Shown here: in pieces, positions 29,201 to 40,662 of the stretch | Layout: each line of letters begins with the position of its first letter | How positions within the stretch are numbered: position 1 is the first letter of the stretch | Assembly: GCF_009730915.1 (NCBI RefSeq) | Contig: NC_052480.1 | Location: 186,001 to 250,000 of the forward strand | Reading direction: 5' to 3' | Length of the DNA stretch: 64,000 nt | DNA from: Dioscorea cayenensis subsp. rotundata | Lineage: Eukaryota; Streptophyta; Magnoliopsida; Dioscoreales; Dioscoreaceae | Translations under genes and position numbers: made by a program | Notes under the pieces: model-generated | What the model saw: only the letters and a program-made list of their open reading frames with translations | Told to the model about the DNA's origin: nothing | The model's database searches: none

Positions 29201-31761
29201 ACCACTCATTAGAAATATTGAGTGATCTGTCCCCAATCATGCTGCCCGAAGCAAGAACAGAATCTTTCCCAAGTAGTCGAAAGTACTCATTCAATAATCG
29301 CAATTTAGGGTTCGCATTACTAAACTTGGAAGGACCACACGTAAATGCATAAAGGTCCCACAATTGTGCCGGCCTTGAATACCTCCACAATGCATCAATT
29401 ATGGCACGTCTCTGTCAAAGGTAAGTGAATATTAGTACAAAAGAACTTCCTAAACAGTGGAAAAGCAAAACAAATAAATTGAATATATTATTTGCACTTT
29501 TCGTTGAAATCCGTAAGAGAAGCATAGGAGAAGGGGGTCCTACAATCCAGACATAAGCAAGCCATATAGCTTGTCAAGCACATAGTAGCTTAGCCATGTC
29601 CCAAATGATGATCATGAGCATTTTATGAATTAACATGTCAAGTATCTGGTCAATCATGAAGGCCAAAGAAATTTCGGAAGGGGTGAAACAGAGCATTAGA
29701 ATCACTCCATAAAGTGCCACAGAAAAGGTTTTCTACCAAACACCAATAACATTTCATGACTCTTGCATACATATTAAAGATGGTTGCATATACACAAAAA
29801 CAACAATAACAATATGATAGCTTTCTATTGCAACAGAAAAGTCCAACTAAAACTTTAAATTTCACAAAGAACAGATTCCATACACAACATTAGAGAAGAT
29901 AACAGAAATCTGAGTTGCCAAAACGCATCTTTGACAAGAAACATGAAACTACAGTAAGAATAACAAAGCTCTCTGAGAATAACCTGCTTAGTTCTTGGAC
30001 GAAATCCAAAGACAATAATTCTCATATCTTTACCTGCAAAAAGGGGAAGGGGAAAACTGATAGTAAATGATTTGATCTTAATGTGGTTTAATGTGGTTTA
30101 TACGTTAAAACTCATACGCGTCACCATTGTGTGAAGAACTGAATACAGGAACCAAGCAAGAGAAACTACAGAAATTTAGATATGTTAGTAGAGGAATATA
30201 TTACAATTTATCTCAATATACACATGTTTTTAAAGTGATAAATTCATTATTGAGAATATGTGTGAGGTATAAATTAAAAAAACAATATGTTTAAATTCAA
30301 ATTATTTCACATATTGAGTTACATGAAGCAAAAGTAAAACTAAGGATTAAGACCGTGAACATCCTCAACCACTAACTTGTTGAAATAAAGTTCAACTATT
30401 TAGAATTTAAAATTCACCTGTTCTTATTATATATATACATATACAGAAACAGAAGGGATAGTAAATCTTCAAATAAATCACTGCCTGACAACAAATCAAC
30501 TAAAGTCGTAGTCAAACAGAGGAAAAAAAAAAAAAAAGATTTCAAACTAGCAAGTCAAACAACCAAAAGACAATGTACAATAACTTGAAAATATGGCAAG
30601 TATGAGCATCTAAGTCTAATGCAAAGCAAAGTTTATAAGACGTAATCTTTCTAGAAACATACCAATAACCTGAAGAAGTCTTTGCGATGACATTTTATCA
30701 GATTGGCGTGGAGCAGAAGTTTTTGATACCTGCACATTTAGTATGGTTTAAAAAAGAAAAAAAAAACATCAAACAAAAGATTCATATACAAGGCATGCTT
30801 AAAGTGCCAAGTTGGTTGGTAGTTGGCTAAAAGTTCATGTATGTCTAAACTATTTAGCAAGTAGAATTTTCACGCTAAGCAGGGCCAATATAACAAATTT
30901 AAAAAATATTGCACATCTGTCAGAGTAGCAAATACAAAACTGAATAAATGAATATAAAAACAAAAACACTTACTTGTTTACTGAACTTCTCAATAGTTGT
31001 TAGTGGTATGGTCCCAAGGTTAATTATGTCCCGAGATGCCTCACTCTATAAACCAAACAGTAGTTTGAAAATGAGAAAAAGGTATGAACATCATAAGATG
31101 CTTTTCTGAATGAAAGAGTAGATGCAGTAGAAAGAATACAGCTTACCACAAAAAGAAGGCGAAAATTTGTCACAGATAGTGTCCCAGCCTCATCTGTATT
31201 TACTAAAACAACACCATGACCCTAGCAGTTTTGGGAAAGAAAACATCTAAATAAATATTAATTTCATTTTGACAACCAAAATGTTTTTGTGTCTATAAAA
31301 TGAAATTTTCCAATTGCATTGATTCTTCCCTCGAATGATCGGTGCATATTTTTAGACCTCTCACGGTTTCAAACAACACTTAACGTGAAATTTCAACGAG
31401 AATCACAGGGATTCTTTACTATTATAAATAGCCGAGAGCAAAGCATTACTGTAGGTCCTCAATGTACTAGAACGCAATGAAACAGATAAAAATCTTAGCG
31501 ATAAATCAATAATCCAAAAGAAGAGGGTGCTGACAGCATACCTGGACGATGACCTCCTCTGCTTCAAGGAGGAATTCCGACATGCCAAGTGAGGAAGAAG
31601 ATGACCTGGACAACGGCTGAGACCCAAAAGCAATACACATAAGAAGTAAGAGCGAAAGAAGGAAGATGAAGGGAAGAAAGCCCTAGAAAACGATCAAGAT
31701 CGAGAGAGACAACCTCGATGTTCGTCCATTCAAGAGCGTCCCAGCTCCCGGCACCCTCCAT
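23202..31761 (-). CDS. Plant myotubularin-type phosphoinositide 3-phosphatase (one-base frameshift in exon 11)
   Basis: Myotubularins remove the 3-phosphate from PI3P and PI(3,5)P2 on endosomal membranes. Nineteen exons on the minus strand, 5' to 3': 31761-31714, 31616-31542, 31221-31147, 31045-30974, 30729-30663, 30033-29984, 29411-29122, 28999-28926, 28770-28707, 28628-28566, 28241-28141, 28039-27926, 27352-27183, 26560-26476, 26343-26116, 25083-25024, 24901-24837, 24147-23868 and 23717-23202. After correcting one base they give 831 residues, close to plant MTM1/MTM2 size. The N-terminus holds a GRAM/PH-like region ([20 protein letters not shown]). The catalytic CX5R loop reads CSDGWDR and is split by intron 13. 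A coiled coil ([16 protein letters not shown] onward) and a Cys-rich C-terminus with [16 protein letters not shown] follow. Exon 11 has an extra base at 28198 that would stop translation within the exon. All other phases fit, so an assembly error is likely. The start ATG was chosen because [12 protein letters not shown] matches the family. Confidence 0.9.
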
Positions 31762-33483
31762 CGTCTCTCTAATAAGTCTGCAATCGCAACAATATTCCTA
31801 AAATTGAGAGTTAAATTTAATATGTAATGATGTTAGATGTTAAAAAATTGCCGATGGATGAGGAGAACGGTAGCGGGGAGGAGGGAGAATCGAGAGGACA
31901 TTGGGTGGCGGCAACGGGCCACAGCACTCACCTCCATTACCTTCAATATAAACAATGGACTCATCCGTAGACCGTCCTTCAGGTTCAGCCCACCCACAAA
32001 AATTACTTATCAAGCCCAGGCAAAATGACAATAGAGATTCACAGCTCACGGCCCACGGCCCAAAAACCGAAATAATTAATTTTGCATTTTTTTTTGGTAT
32101 TTTAAATTTTGTTAGAATAATAATAATAATAAATTATTCAATGTCATCCACGCATGTGCCATGATCCCTCAAACCCTATCGTGTTATTTAATTTTTAAAT
32201 TTAAGAAAACCAAAGAGAGCTCTCTTTCTGACTTGCACCTGGTGGTGTTGGCGACGAGGATTCAAAAAGTTGTGTCGATAGTTCATCCACAAACTTGCCT
32301 AAAAGGTAGGATTTTGGAGTTTTATGCAAATTTAGATAGTGTTTAGTTAGATGTAGTTGAAAATACAGTAGATTTTCAATTATAGTGTAGTTGTAAATTC
32401 TGAAGTTGAAAATACAGGTGAGTCAAATTTGGTGTTTGGTTGACTGTAATTAAAAATGCTGGATTTCAAAATTTTGTGTTTGTTATGAAGGATTTGTAAA
32501 TCTGAATTTTGAAAACATGTGTTTGGTTGAATGTATTTGCAGGATATAAACACCCTTGCTAAGGGTACTCCATATTGGGTCATTATTAAATTTAATTAAT
32601 TATAAATACACAATTAATTGTTATTAATAGTAACCAAAATAATTATGCATATAATTACTTAATTTAATATAAAATTATGTTTTCATTACAAATTATTGTT
32701 ATTTTTTATAATTATAAAAAATATATTACACTATTTATAATTTTTTATATTAATAAAAATATAATAGTAACCATTTATTATTAAGAAAAAATAATATTAT
32801 GATTTTATTTTCATTTTTATTTATGTATATTTTTATTTATGTATATTCTTAGAATCAACACTTGAGGTTCTAGGGCTTGTTCCCAATTTGTTGTTTGAAG
32901 GGATTTTTATTTCTCTTTTGATATGTGCATTTAAGTATACTCTTAGGATCTTTGACTATAATGTTTTTACGGATTTAACCATGTCTCAAGGATGAGGTTT
33001 TTGCATGATATAGTTGATTGATAGGTTTCAGATTTTTGTTTTTGAAAATAGTAGAAAACCCCTCTTTAATTTTAGATGTCTTAGAGATAGAATTTGGAGA
33101 AAAGTAAAATAATAAAGTTGTAGAATATGACATTAGCTAAGTACCTGCAAAATTTCACATTTTATACATATGTAGTTTATGAGATATAACCCTATTAAAA
33201 TAGCTATCTCAGATGGAATTCCTAGGCAGAACCTGGAGATTGATGCGTATTTTTTAAGGTCTTAGAGATTGATTTAGGTAAGATGCCAAATAGGAAAGTT
33301 GTTTTTATTGAATTATCTTATTGTCAGTAAAATATCATTGCTTATGGGGTTATAGGTTGAGAGATATGCATGTTTAAAAAGAATATATCTGAATTATAAG
33401 TTTATAGCAATAGCTGGAGATTTAAATGAATGCTATAGATTGAGTAGTACTCTAAACAATGTGAATTTTGGATATGTCATACT
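31762..33483. other. Intergenic: myotubularin promoter side, then AT-rich DNA
   Basis: The part near 31762-32060 is moderately GC-rich and probably contains the leader and promoter of the minus-strand myotubularin gene. From 32100 to 33480 the DNA is AT-rich with no coding potential. 32400-32560 has a repeated theme of GTTTGGTTGA(C/A)TGTA with nearby TTGAAAATAC, reminiscent of a decayed DNA transposon, but no ends are clear. Confidence 0.4.
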
Positions 33484-35630
33484 CTCAAGTGTCTACTCTT
33501 CTTAAAATCTTGAATTTTGTAACTTGGGAAAGTATAAACAAAGTTATGCTAGATTCAATTCTCTTATTATTGTTAAAGATAGGCTTGCTTGGACCACAAA
33601 TATCAGCATGGACTAGCTGAAGAATTTGTGAAGCTCTGCATGCACTCTTCCTTGGAAAAAAAAATCTCGTTGTTGCTATCCCACCAAACAATCTTTGCAC
33701 AACTTCAAAGGAGACTTTATTGATGGCAAACCATCTACCATTTTTCTGTTGAAAGAGTCTGCAAGCCTTTGTGACTCAAGTGTCCATATCTACAATGCCA
33801 AAGTCTGTATTTCATCCTCAGTAATTGCGCTAAAGCAAACTGATGGCAAAAGGAAGAAAAGTGGCACGCAGTATGAACATTCGGTTTGACCGCATCGCTG
33901 TCTCCATCATCAGACCTTTCTCAGGATGAAATACCTTACGTTTATCTTATTAAAATATAATAGTCAGGCCTTTTTCTTGCAGTTATCCAATACTCAAGAG
34001 ATTATTTTTAAGTTTTGGCACAAAAAAAGGCCCCTGTAATGATCTACACAATTCCATTCACCTTCATTCTAAATGTTTCCATTCTCTACAACAGTAAGCC
34101 TGGAATTATTGCCAAGCTTTACTGAGTCTTTGTATTTTTCATCAAAATATGAAAAATACTCTTCCTAATTCCCACACATGTGGTTGCTAGTAATAACAAT
34201 TGAAAAGGAAGAAGAAAGAATCAATTGTCTTTGTTTTTCTATATCATTATATACAAATCATATCTATACAAGGTAAACCCAATAAATCAGTGAAGGAGAT
34301 TTACAATGACAAGATTGAAATCCCAAACTATTAGGTGACAGATTCTTCCTTGATTTTTGGCAAGATTATCTCTTTTTGTCAGTTACAACTGGATACAAGA
34401 AACCATGAATCTTCATTAGTACCTTTATCAATAACCATATGTGCAATCAACAACATCTCTTCATATGTTTCTGTATAAGTAGCCTCTTTCTCCTTGCTTG
34501 AACATTCCCATTGAAAATATCCAAGTTTATGACAGTTATAGCACTCCACCATAGCTTTGTTGAAACTTCCTCTACCTCTACCACGTCCTCTGCCTCTACC
34601 AAATCCTCATCCTCTTCCTCCATAAGAAATCTTCAAATCATGCTCTTTTTAATCATTTGAACTCATGCACTGTTCATGCACAAGCAAACTACTTTGCAAT
34701 TCATCAATAGTCAAAGTGCTTGTATCTTTGGACTCCTCGATAGAACAAACGATGTAATCAAACTTGGAAGCCATAGATCTCAGAATCTTTTCAACAACAA
34801 CAACATCTCCCTTATTTTCTCCATTAATTTTCATCTTGTTAGCTATGGTAAGTGCCGAGCAAAGTACTCGTTCATAGTCTCAGTTGTTTTCATGTGCAGT
34901 GTTTCAAACTCCTTCCGTAATGCTTGGAGGTAAGCATGTTTAACTTGTGTGGTTCCCTGATATTTTTGCTTCATAGAATCCCATATATCATTTGATGTAT
35001 CTTTTGTAAGGATTGTCTCCAGAACTGAGCGATCTAATGCCTAAAACAAATAGTTCTTAGTTTTCAAGTCTTTTAACTTTTGATCTCCATAGTGCGTCTT
35101 GTTAAAAATATAAAAGATCCACAAGAGAAATCAAGAGAGCAATAAGACAATCACAAACACGCAAGATGATACCATCCTATCCTAATACAAATTACAGGAT
35201 TACTAAATCATAATCCTAACTAGATACAAATTACCTTGTCTCCTACCGCGGGGGTGTTGCCCCCACACCCCCAACCTATCAAACCGATGCTCCCCCAATA
35301 GGACAGATATTGTCGCTCCACTCCACTCCACTCCGTTCCTGCATTTGCTCATTTACTTGTATAAATGAGCCATACACAATACTTCTTCTTTGTATCCTTG
35401 AGAACCACCCCTGTTGCCACCATAGGTATACCATTCTCCACCAAGTTCCAATACTCCTTTCAACACAAGAAGTTTTCCATGAGCATTGCCCAATAATCAT
35501 AAAGCCCATCAAATTTAGGAATTGTCGGTTGTACGAACAAGTTGATTGTCGCCATGAACTACAATGACATGAAGACTACTGCTTCTATTTTCTTCAAACA
35601 AAACTCGCTGCCACCCTCTCTAATACCAAA
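33484..35630 (-). mobile_element. Second decayed Ty1/copia element, antisense, 3'-truncated
   Basis: Reading the minus strand from 35632: a primer binding site (TGGTATTAGAG, complementary in type to initiator tRNA-Met), then a Gag start at ATG 35555 (MATINLFVQPTIPKFDGLYDYW), interrupted by the insertion at 35100-35381. The UBN2-type Gag body follows (KMINGENKG region, about 34834-34649), a zinc knuckle CYNCHKLGYFQWEC (about 34550-34505), a protease start DSWFLVSS where an Asp is expected, a GAG-pre-integrase block LWHCRYGHLSHKGLQTL (about 33810-33755), and the first integrase line LVHADICGPSK. It ends near 33484. Numerous stops make it inactive. The knuckle and GAG-pre-integrase differ from the copia remnant at 13586, so the two are separate lineages. 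Confidence 0.88.
35100..35381 (+). mobile_element. Solo-LTR-like insertion inside copia gag
   Basis: A 282-bp segment starting TGTTAA and ending ACACAATA lies inside the Gag frame of the antisense copia element. Flanking five-mers CGTCT and CTTCT differ at one base, as expected for an old 5-bp target duplication. It is a shorter relative of the 450-bp segment at 15037-15486, missing about 170 bases of the middle. Both copies point the same way on the plus strand. Confidence 0.7.
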
Positions 35631-35693
35631 TGTAAAGAACTAAAGAGTTTTATGAAAAAAGAAATTAGGAAGAATGTAATCTAACATCTATTA

Positions 35694-35970
35694 TGACGCA
35701 GCATAGTGGCTAAAGATGTTAGGATTTAAAATTTAAATATTCAAAGTAGTTTTTGTTTAGTATTTTGTAATTATCTTAAATTTATCAGTTAGTTTATTAT
35801 CCAGCAATTTGTAACTATTTTAGTTTTATTTACTATTGTGTCCTTAGTTTAGATCTATAAATATTGTTTTAGGGTTTTGTGGAAGGAGATCGATGAATTG
35901 GAAATTAATTTTCTTGTTACACTTTTTTGAGTGTAAGTTCTTGGATTAGAACTGCTTATTCGCTGCGTCA
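35694..35970 (+). repeat. Left LTR of gag-only gypsy element
   Basis: 277 bp, bounded by TGACGCAGC and its exact inverted partner GCTGCGTCA. The AT-rich body includes TCTATAAATATTG, a plausible TATA box for the element's transcript, near 35855. Confidence 0.9.
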
Positions 35971-35972
35971 GG

Positions 35973-35984
35973 TGGTGTCAGAGC
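35973..35984 (+). other. Primer binding site of gag-only gypsy element
   Basis: TGGTGTCAGAGC differs at one base from the usual plant initiator tRNA-Met site TGGTATCAGAGC and lies two bases after the left LTR. Confidence 0.8.
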
Positions 35985-35988
35985 GAGG

Positions 35989-37377
35989 ATGTCAACTGGT
36001 GACGACGGTGATGGTCTTTGTGACGGTGATCAGGAGGCTAGAGCCCCTCTGGGGGACGAAGCGTTGTAACGATTAGAGCTACTTTTGGAGCAACGGATGG
36101 ATCTCAGATTCCGATGTTTTAATGAGCGCTTTGAATAAATTGTAGATCATCTGGATGCTTTACAAATGGATGTACACTGGAGACGGAATGATAATCAAAG
36201 GCCAGGGGTGGAGTTGGCTCATGGTGTTCCTATTGACAGACGTTGTCCTATCCCAATTCATAGACAATATGTCTATGATGAAGATTCAGAGGAAGAAGAT
36301 GATTTTGAACCAAATTGGTTCAAACGTCATCAACCATATGAAGACCAGAGAGTGAGAAATAATTATGGCCGTGTTGAAAGAGATGGTGGAGATTTCTAGT
36401 TAAGGGTGGATATCCCGTCTTTCAATGGAAGCTTGACCATTGAAGAATTTTTGGATTGGATTACAGAGTTTGACATATTCTTTGACTATATGGAGACCCC
36501 TCCAAAGAAACGGGTTCAATTGGTAGCATGTCGTTTGAAAGAGAGAGCATCTACATGGTGGGAACGGATTCAATCTAGGAGAGAAAGAGAAGGTAAAGGT
36601 CTGTACGAATTTGGTACAGGATGAAGTATTTATTGAAGAGAGAGTTTCTACCCCCCAGATTTTGAGCAGATCCTGTTTCAGTAGTACTAATGTATTCAAC
36701 AGGGCAATCGATTTGTCCATGAATACACTGCAGAAATTATGAGACTGGTTGAGAGAAACAACCTCCTTGAGTCAAAAGTGCAGCGGGTTGCGAGGTATTT
36801 GGAGGGTTTGAGGCCAACACTCAGAGACAGAATCGGTGTACAAGTTATCCGAACCTTATCTGAGGTGAAGAATATGGCCCTAAAGGCAGAGTTAATGCAA
36901 CAAGAGTGGAGTTGGAGGAACTGTGAAGATTATAAAGCCATAGAGTCCACATAAGAGATTAAAGATCGTAGCAATAAGAACAACAATCAATATAGATGAA
37001 ACAAAGCAGTAGAGACAGTAGATAAAGAAGGGAAGGATAAAGACGCAAGAAGAACAGAAAACCCATATGTCAAACCTACTGTAGGGAAGTGTTTCAATTG
37101 TAATCATTTGGGATACAAGTCAAACGAATGTCCCATGAGGAAGATTATAAACATTGTTGAGATGAATGAAGAGATTATTTGTGAGCCTGATGGTGATAAT
37201 GAAGAAGAATATGAAGTAGAAGAAAGGCAAGTTTATCTTTTAAGGCAGATAATATCAACTCCCGAAAGCCATCAGTTGATTAAAAATAAGGTGTTCAATA
37301 CTATTATTGATGATGGAAATTGTGAAAAGATAATTAGGGAAGCTTTTAAAACTGAGGGAAAAAATGAAAAAAGTTGA
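35989..37377 (+). pseudogene. Gag and protease-start remnant of the gag-only gypsy element
   Basis: The frame opens with ATG at 35989 (MSTGDDGDG) and soon meets a stop. It is recognisable again from 36406 as a Retrotrans_gag domain (LRVDIPSFNGSLTIEEFLDWI, then RLKERASTWWERIQSRR), and at 36739-36954 as VNEYTAE-like and ARYLEGLRPTLRDRIG blocks. A zinc knuckle at about 37090-37131 reads CFNCNHLGYKSNEC with Tyr where the metal-binding His should be. It is followed by an acidic spacer and VFNTIIDDGNCE, the start of a gypsy protease. Several stops and frame shifts show it is no longer made. Confidence 0.85.
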
Positions 37378-37627
37378 TTTGAAAAGTGTTGATGAAAGAA
37401 AGAAGACCAACAAGACCAACGAGAAAGATTTCTTGGAGCATCTCAAAGAATCTAAGCTAAGGATGTGGTTATTTTCAAAGAGGAAGAGAAAGAAAGCTAC
37501 TAAATGGGAAGATTTCAAGAATAAGAAATTTAAATTTTGGAATGGTGATGGTTTGCTGAAACATTCAATTACAAGCTTAGTTGCTAGATTAAAACTCAAG
37601 GTCGAGTTTCTCGCGAGTGGGGGTGAA

Positions 37628-37904
37628 TGACGCAGCATAGTGGCTAAAGATTTTAGTATTTAAAATTTAAATATTCAAAGTAGTTTTATTTAGTATTTTG
37701 TAATTATCTTATATTTATTAGTTAGTTTATTATCTAGCAATTTGTAACTATTTTAGTTTTATTTACTATTTTGTCCTTAGTTTAGATCTATAAATATTGT
37801 TTTAGGGTTTTGTGTAAGGGGATCGATAAATTGGAAATTAATTTTCTTGTTTACAATTATTTGAGTGTGAGTTCTTGGATTAGAATTGCTTATCCGAGGC
37901 ATCA
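37628..37904 (+). repeat. Right LTR of gag-only gypsy element
   Basis: 277 bp, aligned end to end with 35694-35970. The right terminus has drifted from GCTGCGTCA to GAGGCATCA. It is followed at once by the TATTA duplication. Confidence 0.9.
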
Positions 37905-38076
37905 TATTAGCAACAACTATGGCCATATAAAAGCCTTACAAACCAATTGAACAGAAAGTTAAGGAACCACGTCTAACAAACATCTAACAAAAACTAATTC
38001 AATCAACATAAACCATAATAGGGATTTTTTTACTAAATCCTAACAATAATAGGGATTTATTGACTAAATTCTAACA

Positions 38077-40063
38077 CATAGTTTCTCTGCCTTCCAAGTA
38101 CATCACCCAAATTGATTGCTTTACGGGTCACAGGGCAATGTATTGTAAACTCATTCCCTTTTTTTTCCCATCACCAAATTTCAATGTCTTTGTTAAAGTT
38201 TGCATCCTTGGTCTTTGCGTTGTTTCCCCATGAGAGAAGGTGATGATACATAGTTGAAGCTCTTATTTTCTTTGAGAGCCCTAACAACTTCAACCCAATC
38301 TCATCTGCACATTTTAATCTATAGACTAAAGAAAGAAGATTCAAGATACATGTTTTATTCCAGTTCAAGTAACCAAATAACCCAAGGCAAAAAATAAAAA
38401 AAATAAAAAGATAAGAGAGGTTTGAAGGGAGAGAAGAGGAGGGGAAAGAGGCAAATGGTGTATGAGAGAGCCTTAAGGAATCTTTGATTCTGTATGTAAT
38501 CTTATTCACTTTAATTATCACCTGACAGCTTTATACATATATTTATAGTTTTCGTTTCCTTCTTTATCTGCTTATGTCTGAGGAAGTGGGAAATGGTGAA
38601 GTGTTTTTTAATGACCGCCTTTACTCTTGGTCATGTTTATTTTTACGAGAACTCTCTGTAGGGAATCAAATTGAAAACGAACTACTTTAGATTAAATTAT
38701 TGTTATCATGCAAACTATGATGCTTCTACTACCAAGGTGTCATTGGAAAACTCAAACTCAGCTATTATTTTTAGCCGGCGAGAAAATACTTGGCTGGCTG
38801 CTCAAAATGGAAAATGAGACTTTTGGTTTCTTGAAACACTATTGCTCTCCTATTATATTTGAAGTTGGTTGGAGTTGGAGCGCTCTTTTATCTTCTTTTT
38901 TTCTTTATCTTTTTTGTGTGTGTGTGTTTTTGTATTATTTATAACTCCCACCACCATAAGACCAAACGCCCCCACATGATCATACGATGTGAATCCACCT
39001 TTTTTGAGTTTTGTTTGATATTTATTGGTTTCACAACTTTCTCATGAACGTGAATGAGGGCAATAAGAAATTACAAGAAAAAAAAAAAAAAAATAGCCAG
39101 GGAGATCGAGTGAAGAAGAATTTAAAAAAAACATAAAAATGGAAATGAATCTCAACTTGCTACTTAATTTTGGAGTCATGCTTGATGTTGTACAATATAT
39201 GCTGTTTTTTTACTGCATGGTTGATAAATGATAATCAAGTACTTGGCTCAACTAGGGTGTTTTGACAAGTAAAAAAGAAATACAGCGCACATTAACAGAG
39301 TGTAATGACTAATGAAAGCTTTATTTCGATTGTACCTAGTGGTTTGAAAGCGTATGACAGGCGAACAAGCTGCAACAATGAATCTACGTAGTTGATCCTT
39401 TGTCATCTCACTTGTAGTGCTAGCTCAATCACTTGTGGTTTTGGACCACCCAGATCTAGATGCCTCAAACACTGATGTGGATCAGTTCTGTAGGTAGTCA
39501 AGGTTCAAACTTGTTGGACCATGATCACGACGATGTTCAGCAACGCATGCATACAACAGCTATCCTGGTCTCCCATAACTTGGGCGATCAACTAGAACCT
39601 CCCAAATGAATGAATGAATGAATGATTGACTGACTAACTGATGGAATGATTTACTGTCACGAAATGCAATGTGTCACTTTACTTTAGTTCTGGATTAACT
39701 GATATAATTTGATACATCCCGTTGTTTGATCCATCATTCCTCGGGAAATGCATATATTGATAGATTGATTAAGTATCATCTGATGATGTGTTGGCAGATG
39801 AAGTGAGGACCCCTAACAAGAGTATATGCATTCTTTCGTGTGCCAAGGAATTGCGAGTTTGGAAAGCCACTTCCACTCTTCCAGGCTTCCAGCTTTCCAG
39901 TCCACTTGGGCTACCGCTAATGTGATTGGGGATTTTTAGTAGCATGACTGACTGCCTGCTTTGCTTTGATTGTCAAAATTGGGTCAACCAGGCCACACTC
40001 AAACACCTTTCAACCACTTTGCCTTGTTGGCTTTTGCTTTTGTAGGGCCAAAGCATTTTTTTT
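38077..40063. other. Gene-free interval
   Basis: No supportable gene. A minus-strand open frame at 38171-38521 has unusual composition but no recognised domain. There is a GT microsatellite near 38917-38929, an A tract near 39079-39093 and a GAAT microsatellite near 39606-39626. The remainder is unremarkable. Confidence 0.4.
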
Positions 40064-40662
40064 GGGCATGTTTGGATAGGCCAAAATTATGGCATAATCC
40101 GTACAATATGCCATAATTTAACATTTTTTGAGAAGTATGTCATATTGGTTGTTTGTGTAATTATTTCAGAGTATAAAATTATGGCATAATATAGGTATTA
40201 TGACATAAAAAAAATATTCCACTCAATATTTTTTCATTGTAAAAAGTCTCTCTTTCTTTTTTTATCCAAGCCACCAGCCACCAATCCACTGGTGGTCTAG
40301 CCGGCCTCCAGCAACCAGGCACCGGTCTCTGGTGACACGGCGGCGGTCCACCAGGGGTCCTGCCACCGATCGACCTTTCTCCAGTGACACGGCGACGGCC
40401 CACCGGTGGTTCGATCGTCCATTGGTCCACCGACGATCAGCCACCAGTCTACTAATGGTCCGGGCATCTGCTCGGTTGCCCTCCGGTGACACGCCGACGG
40501 TCTAGTGGTGGTCCAATCAATCTCTGTAATTTTTTTTATTTTATTAACCAAACATTTATTCTGTAAGAATAAAATATACTATAATTTTTATAATAATCAC
40601 TTGTACTTTTTACATAATAAAATTATACTCATATTTTTTTATTTTATAGCCAAAAAGACCCT
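40064..40662. mobile_element. Probable non-autonomous DNA transposon with GC-rich core
   Basis: The left end GGGCATGTTTGGATAGGCC and the reverse complement of the right end (GGGTCTTTTTGGCTATAAAA) share an imperfect terminal inverted repeat of the GGG-TTTGG class common in plant MITEs. The 599-bp unit has AT-rich arms around a GC-rich core at 40265-40525. In the core the motif GGTGACACGGCGACGG recurs three times with small changes (near 40330, 40384 and 40487). The target duplication is unclear (TTT against TTA). It encodes no transposase; the core's open frames are by-products of the repeat. Confidence 0.5.

Larger units (their letters stand above)
35694..37904 (+). mobile_element. Compact gag-only Ty3/gypsy LTR element (TR-GAG-like), nested
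   Basis: Two LTRs of 277 bp each (35694-35970 and 37628-37904) frame a 1.66 kb interior. The insertion is flanked on both sides by TATTA (35689-35693 and 37905-37909), a perfect 5-bp target duplication. The left LTR has inverted ends TGACGCAGC and GCTGCGTCA. A primer binding site TGGTGTCAGAGC follows at 35973-35984, and a purine-rich tract GAGTGGGGGTGAA precedes the right LTR. The interior encodes Gag, a zinc knuckle and only the first residues of a protease, then jumps to sequence resembling the extreme C-terminus of a gypsy polyprotein (NSRSSFSRVGVNDA in one frame). Reverse transcriptase, RNase H and integrase are missing. It must have been mobilised by a helper element. By eye the LTRs differ at roughly 20 positions, so the insertion is old. 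Confidence 0.9.
35631..38076 (-). repeat. 5' LTR of the antisense copia element, split by a nested insertion
   Basis: On the minus strand the LTR runs from TGTTAG at 38076 down to 37910. It resumes at 35693 and ends at 35631, directly before the primer binding site. The two pieces total about 230 bases. They are separated by the gag-only element 35694-37904 and one extra copy of TATTA. The matching 3' LTR is absent. Confidence 0.65.

Noticed and set aside
38171-38521. 116-codon minus-strand frame between copia LTR and MITE
   Set aside because: Composition looks partly protein-like, but there is no known motif and no support for start or splicing; could be a gene fragment but not callable.
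40179-40551. Three overlapping minus-strand frames rich in Arg, Gly and Trp
   Set aside because: By-products of the repeated GC-rich core of the probable DNA transposon.
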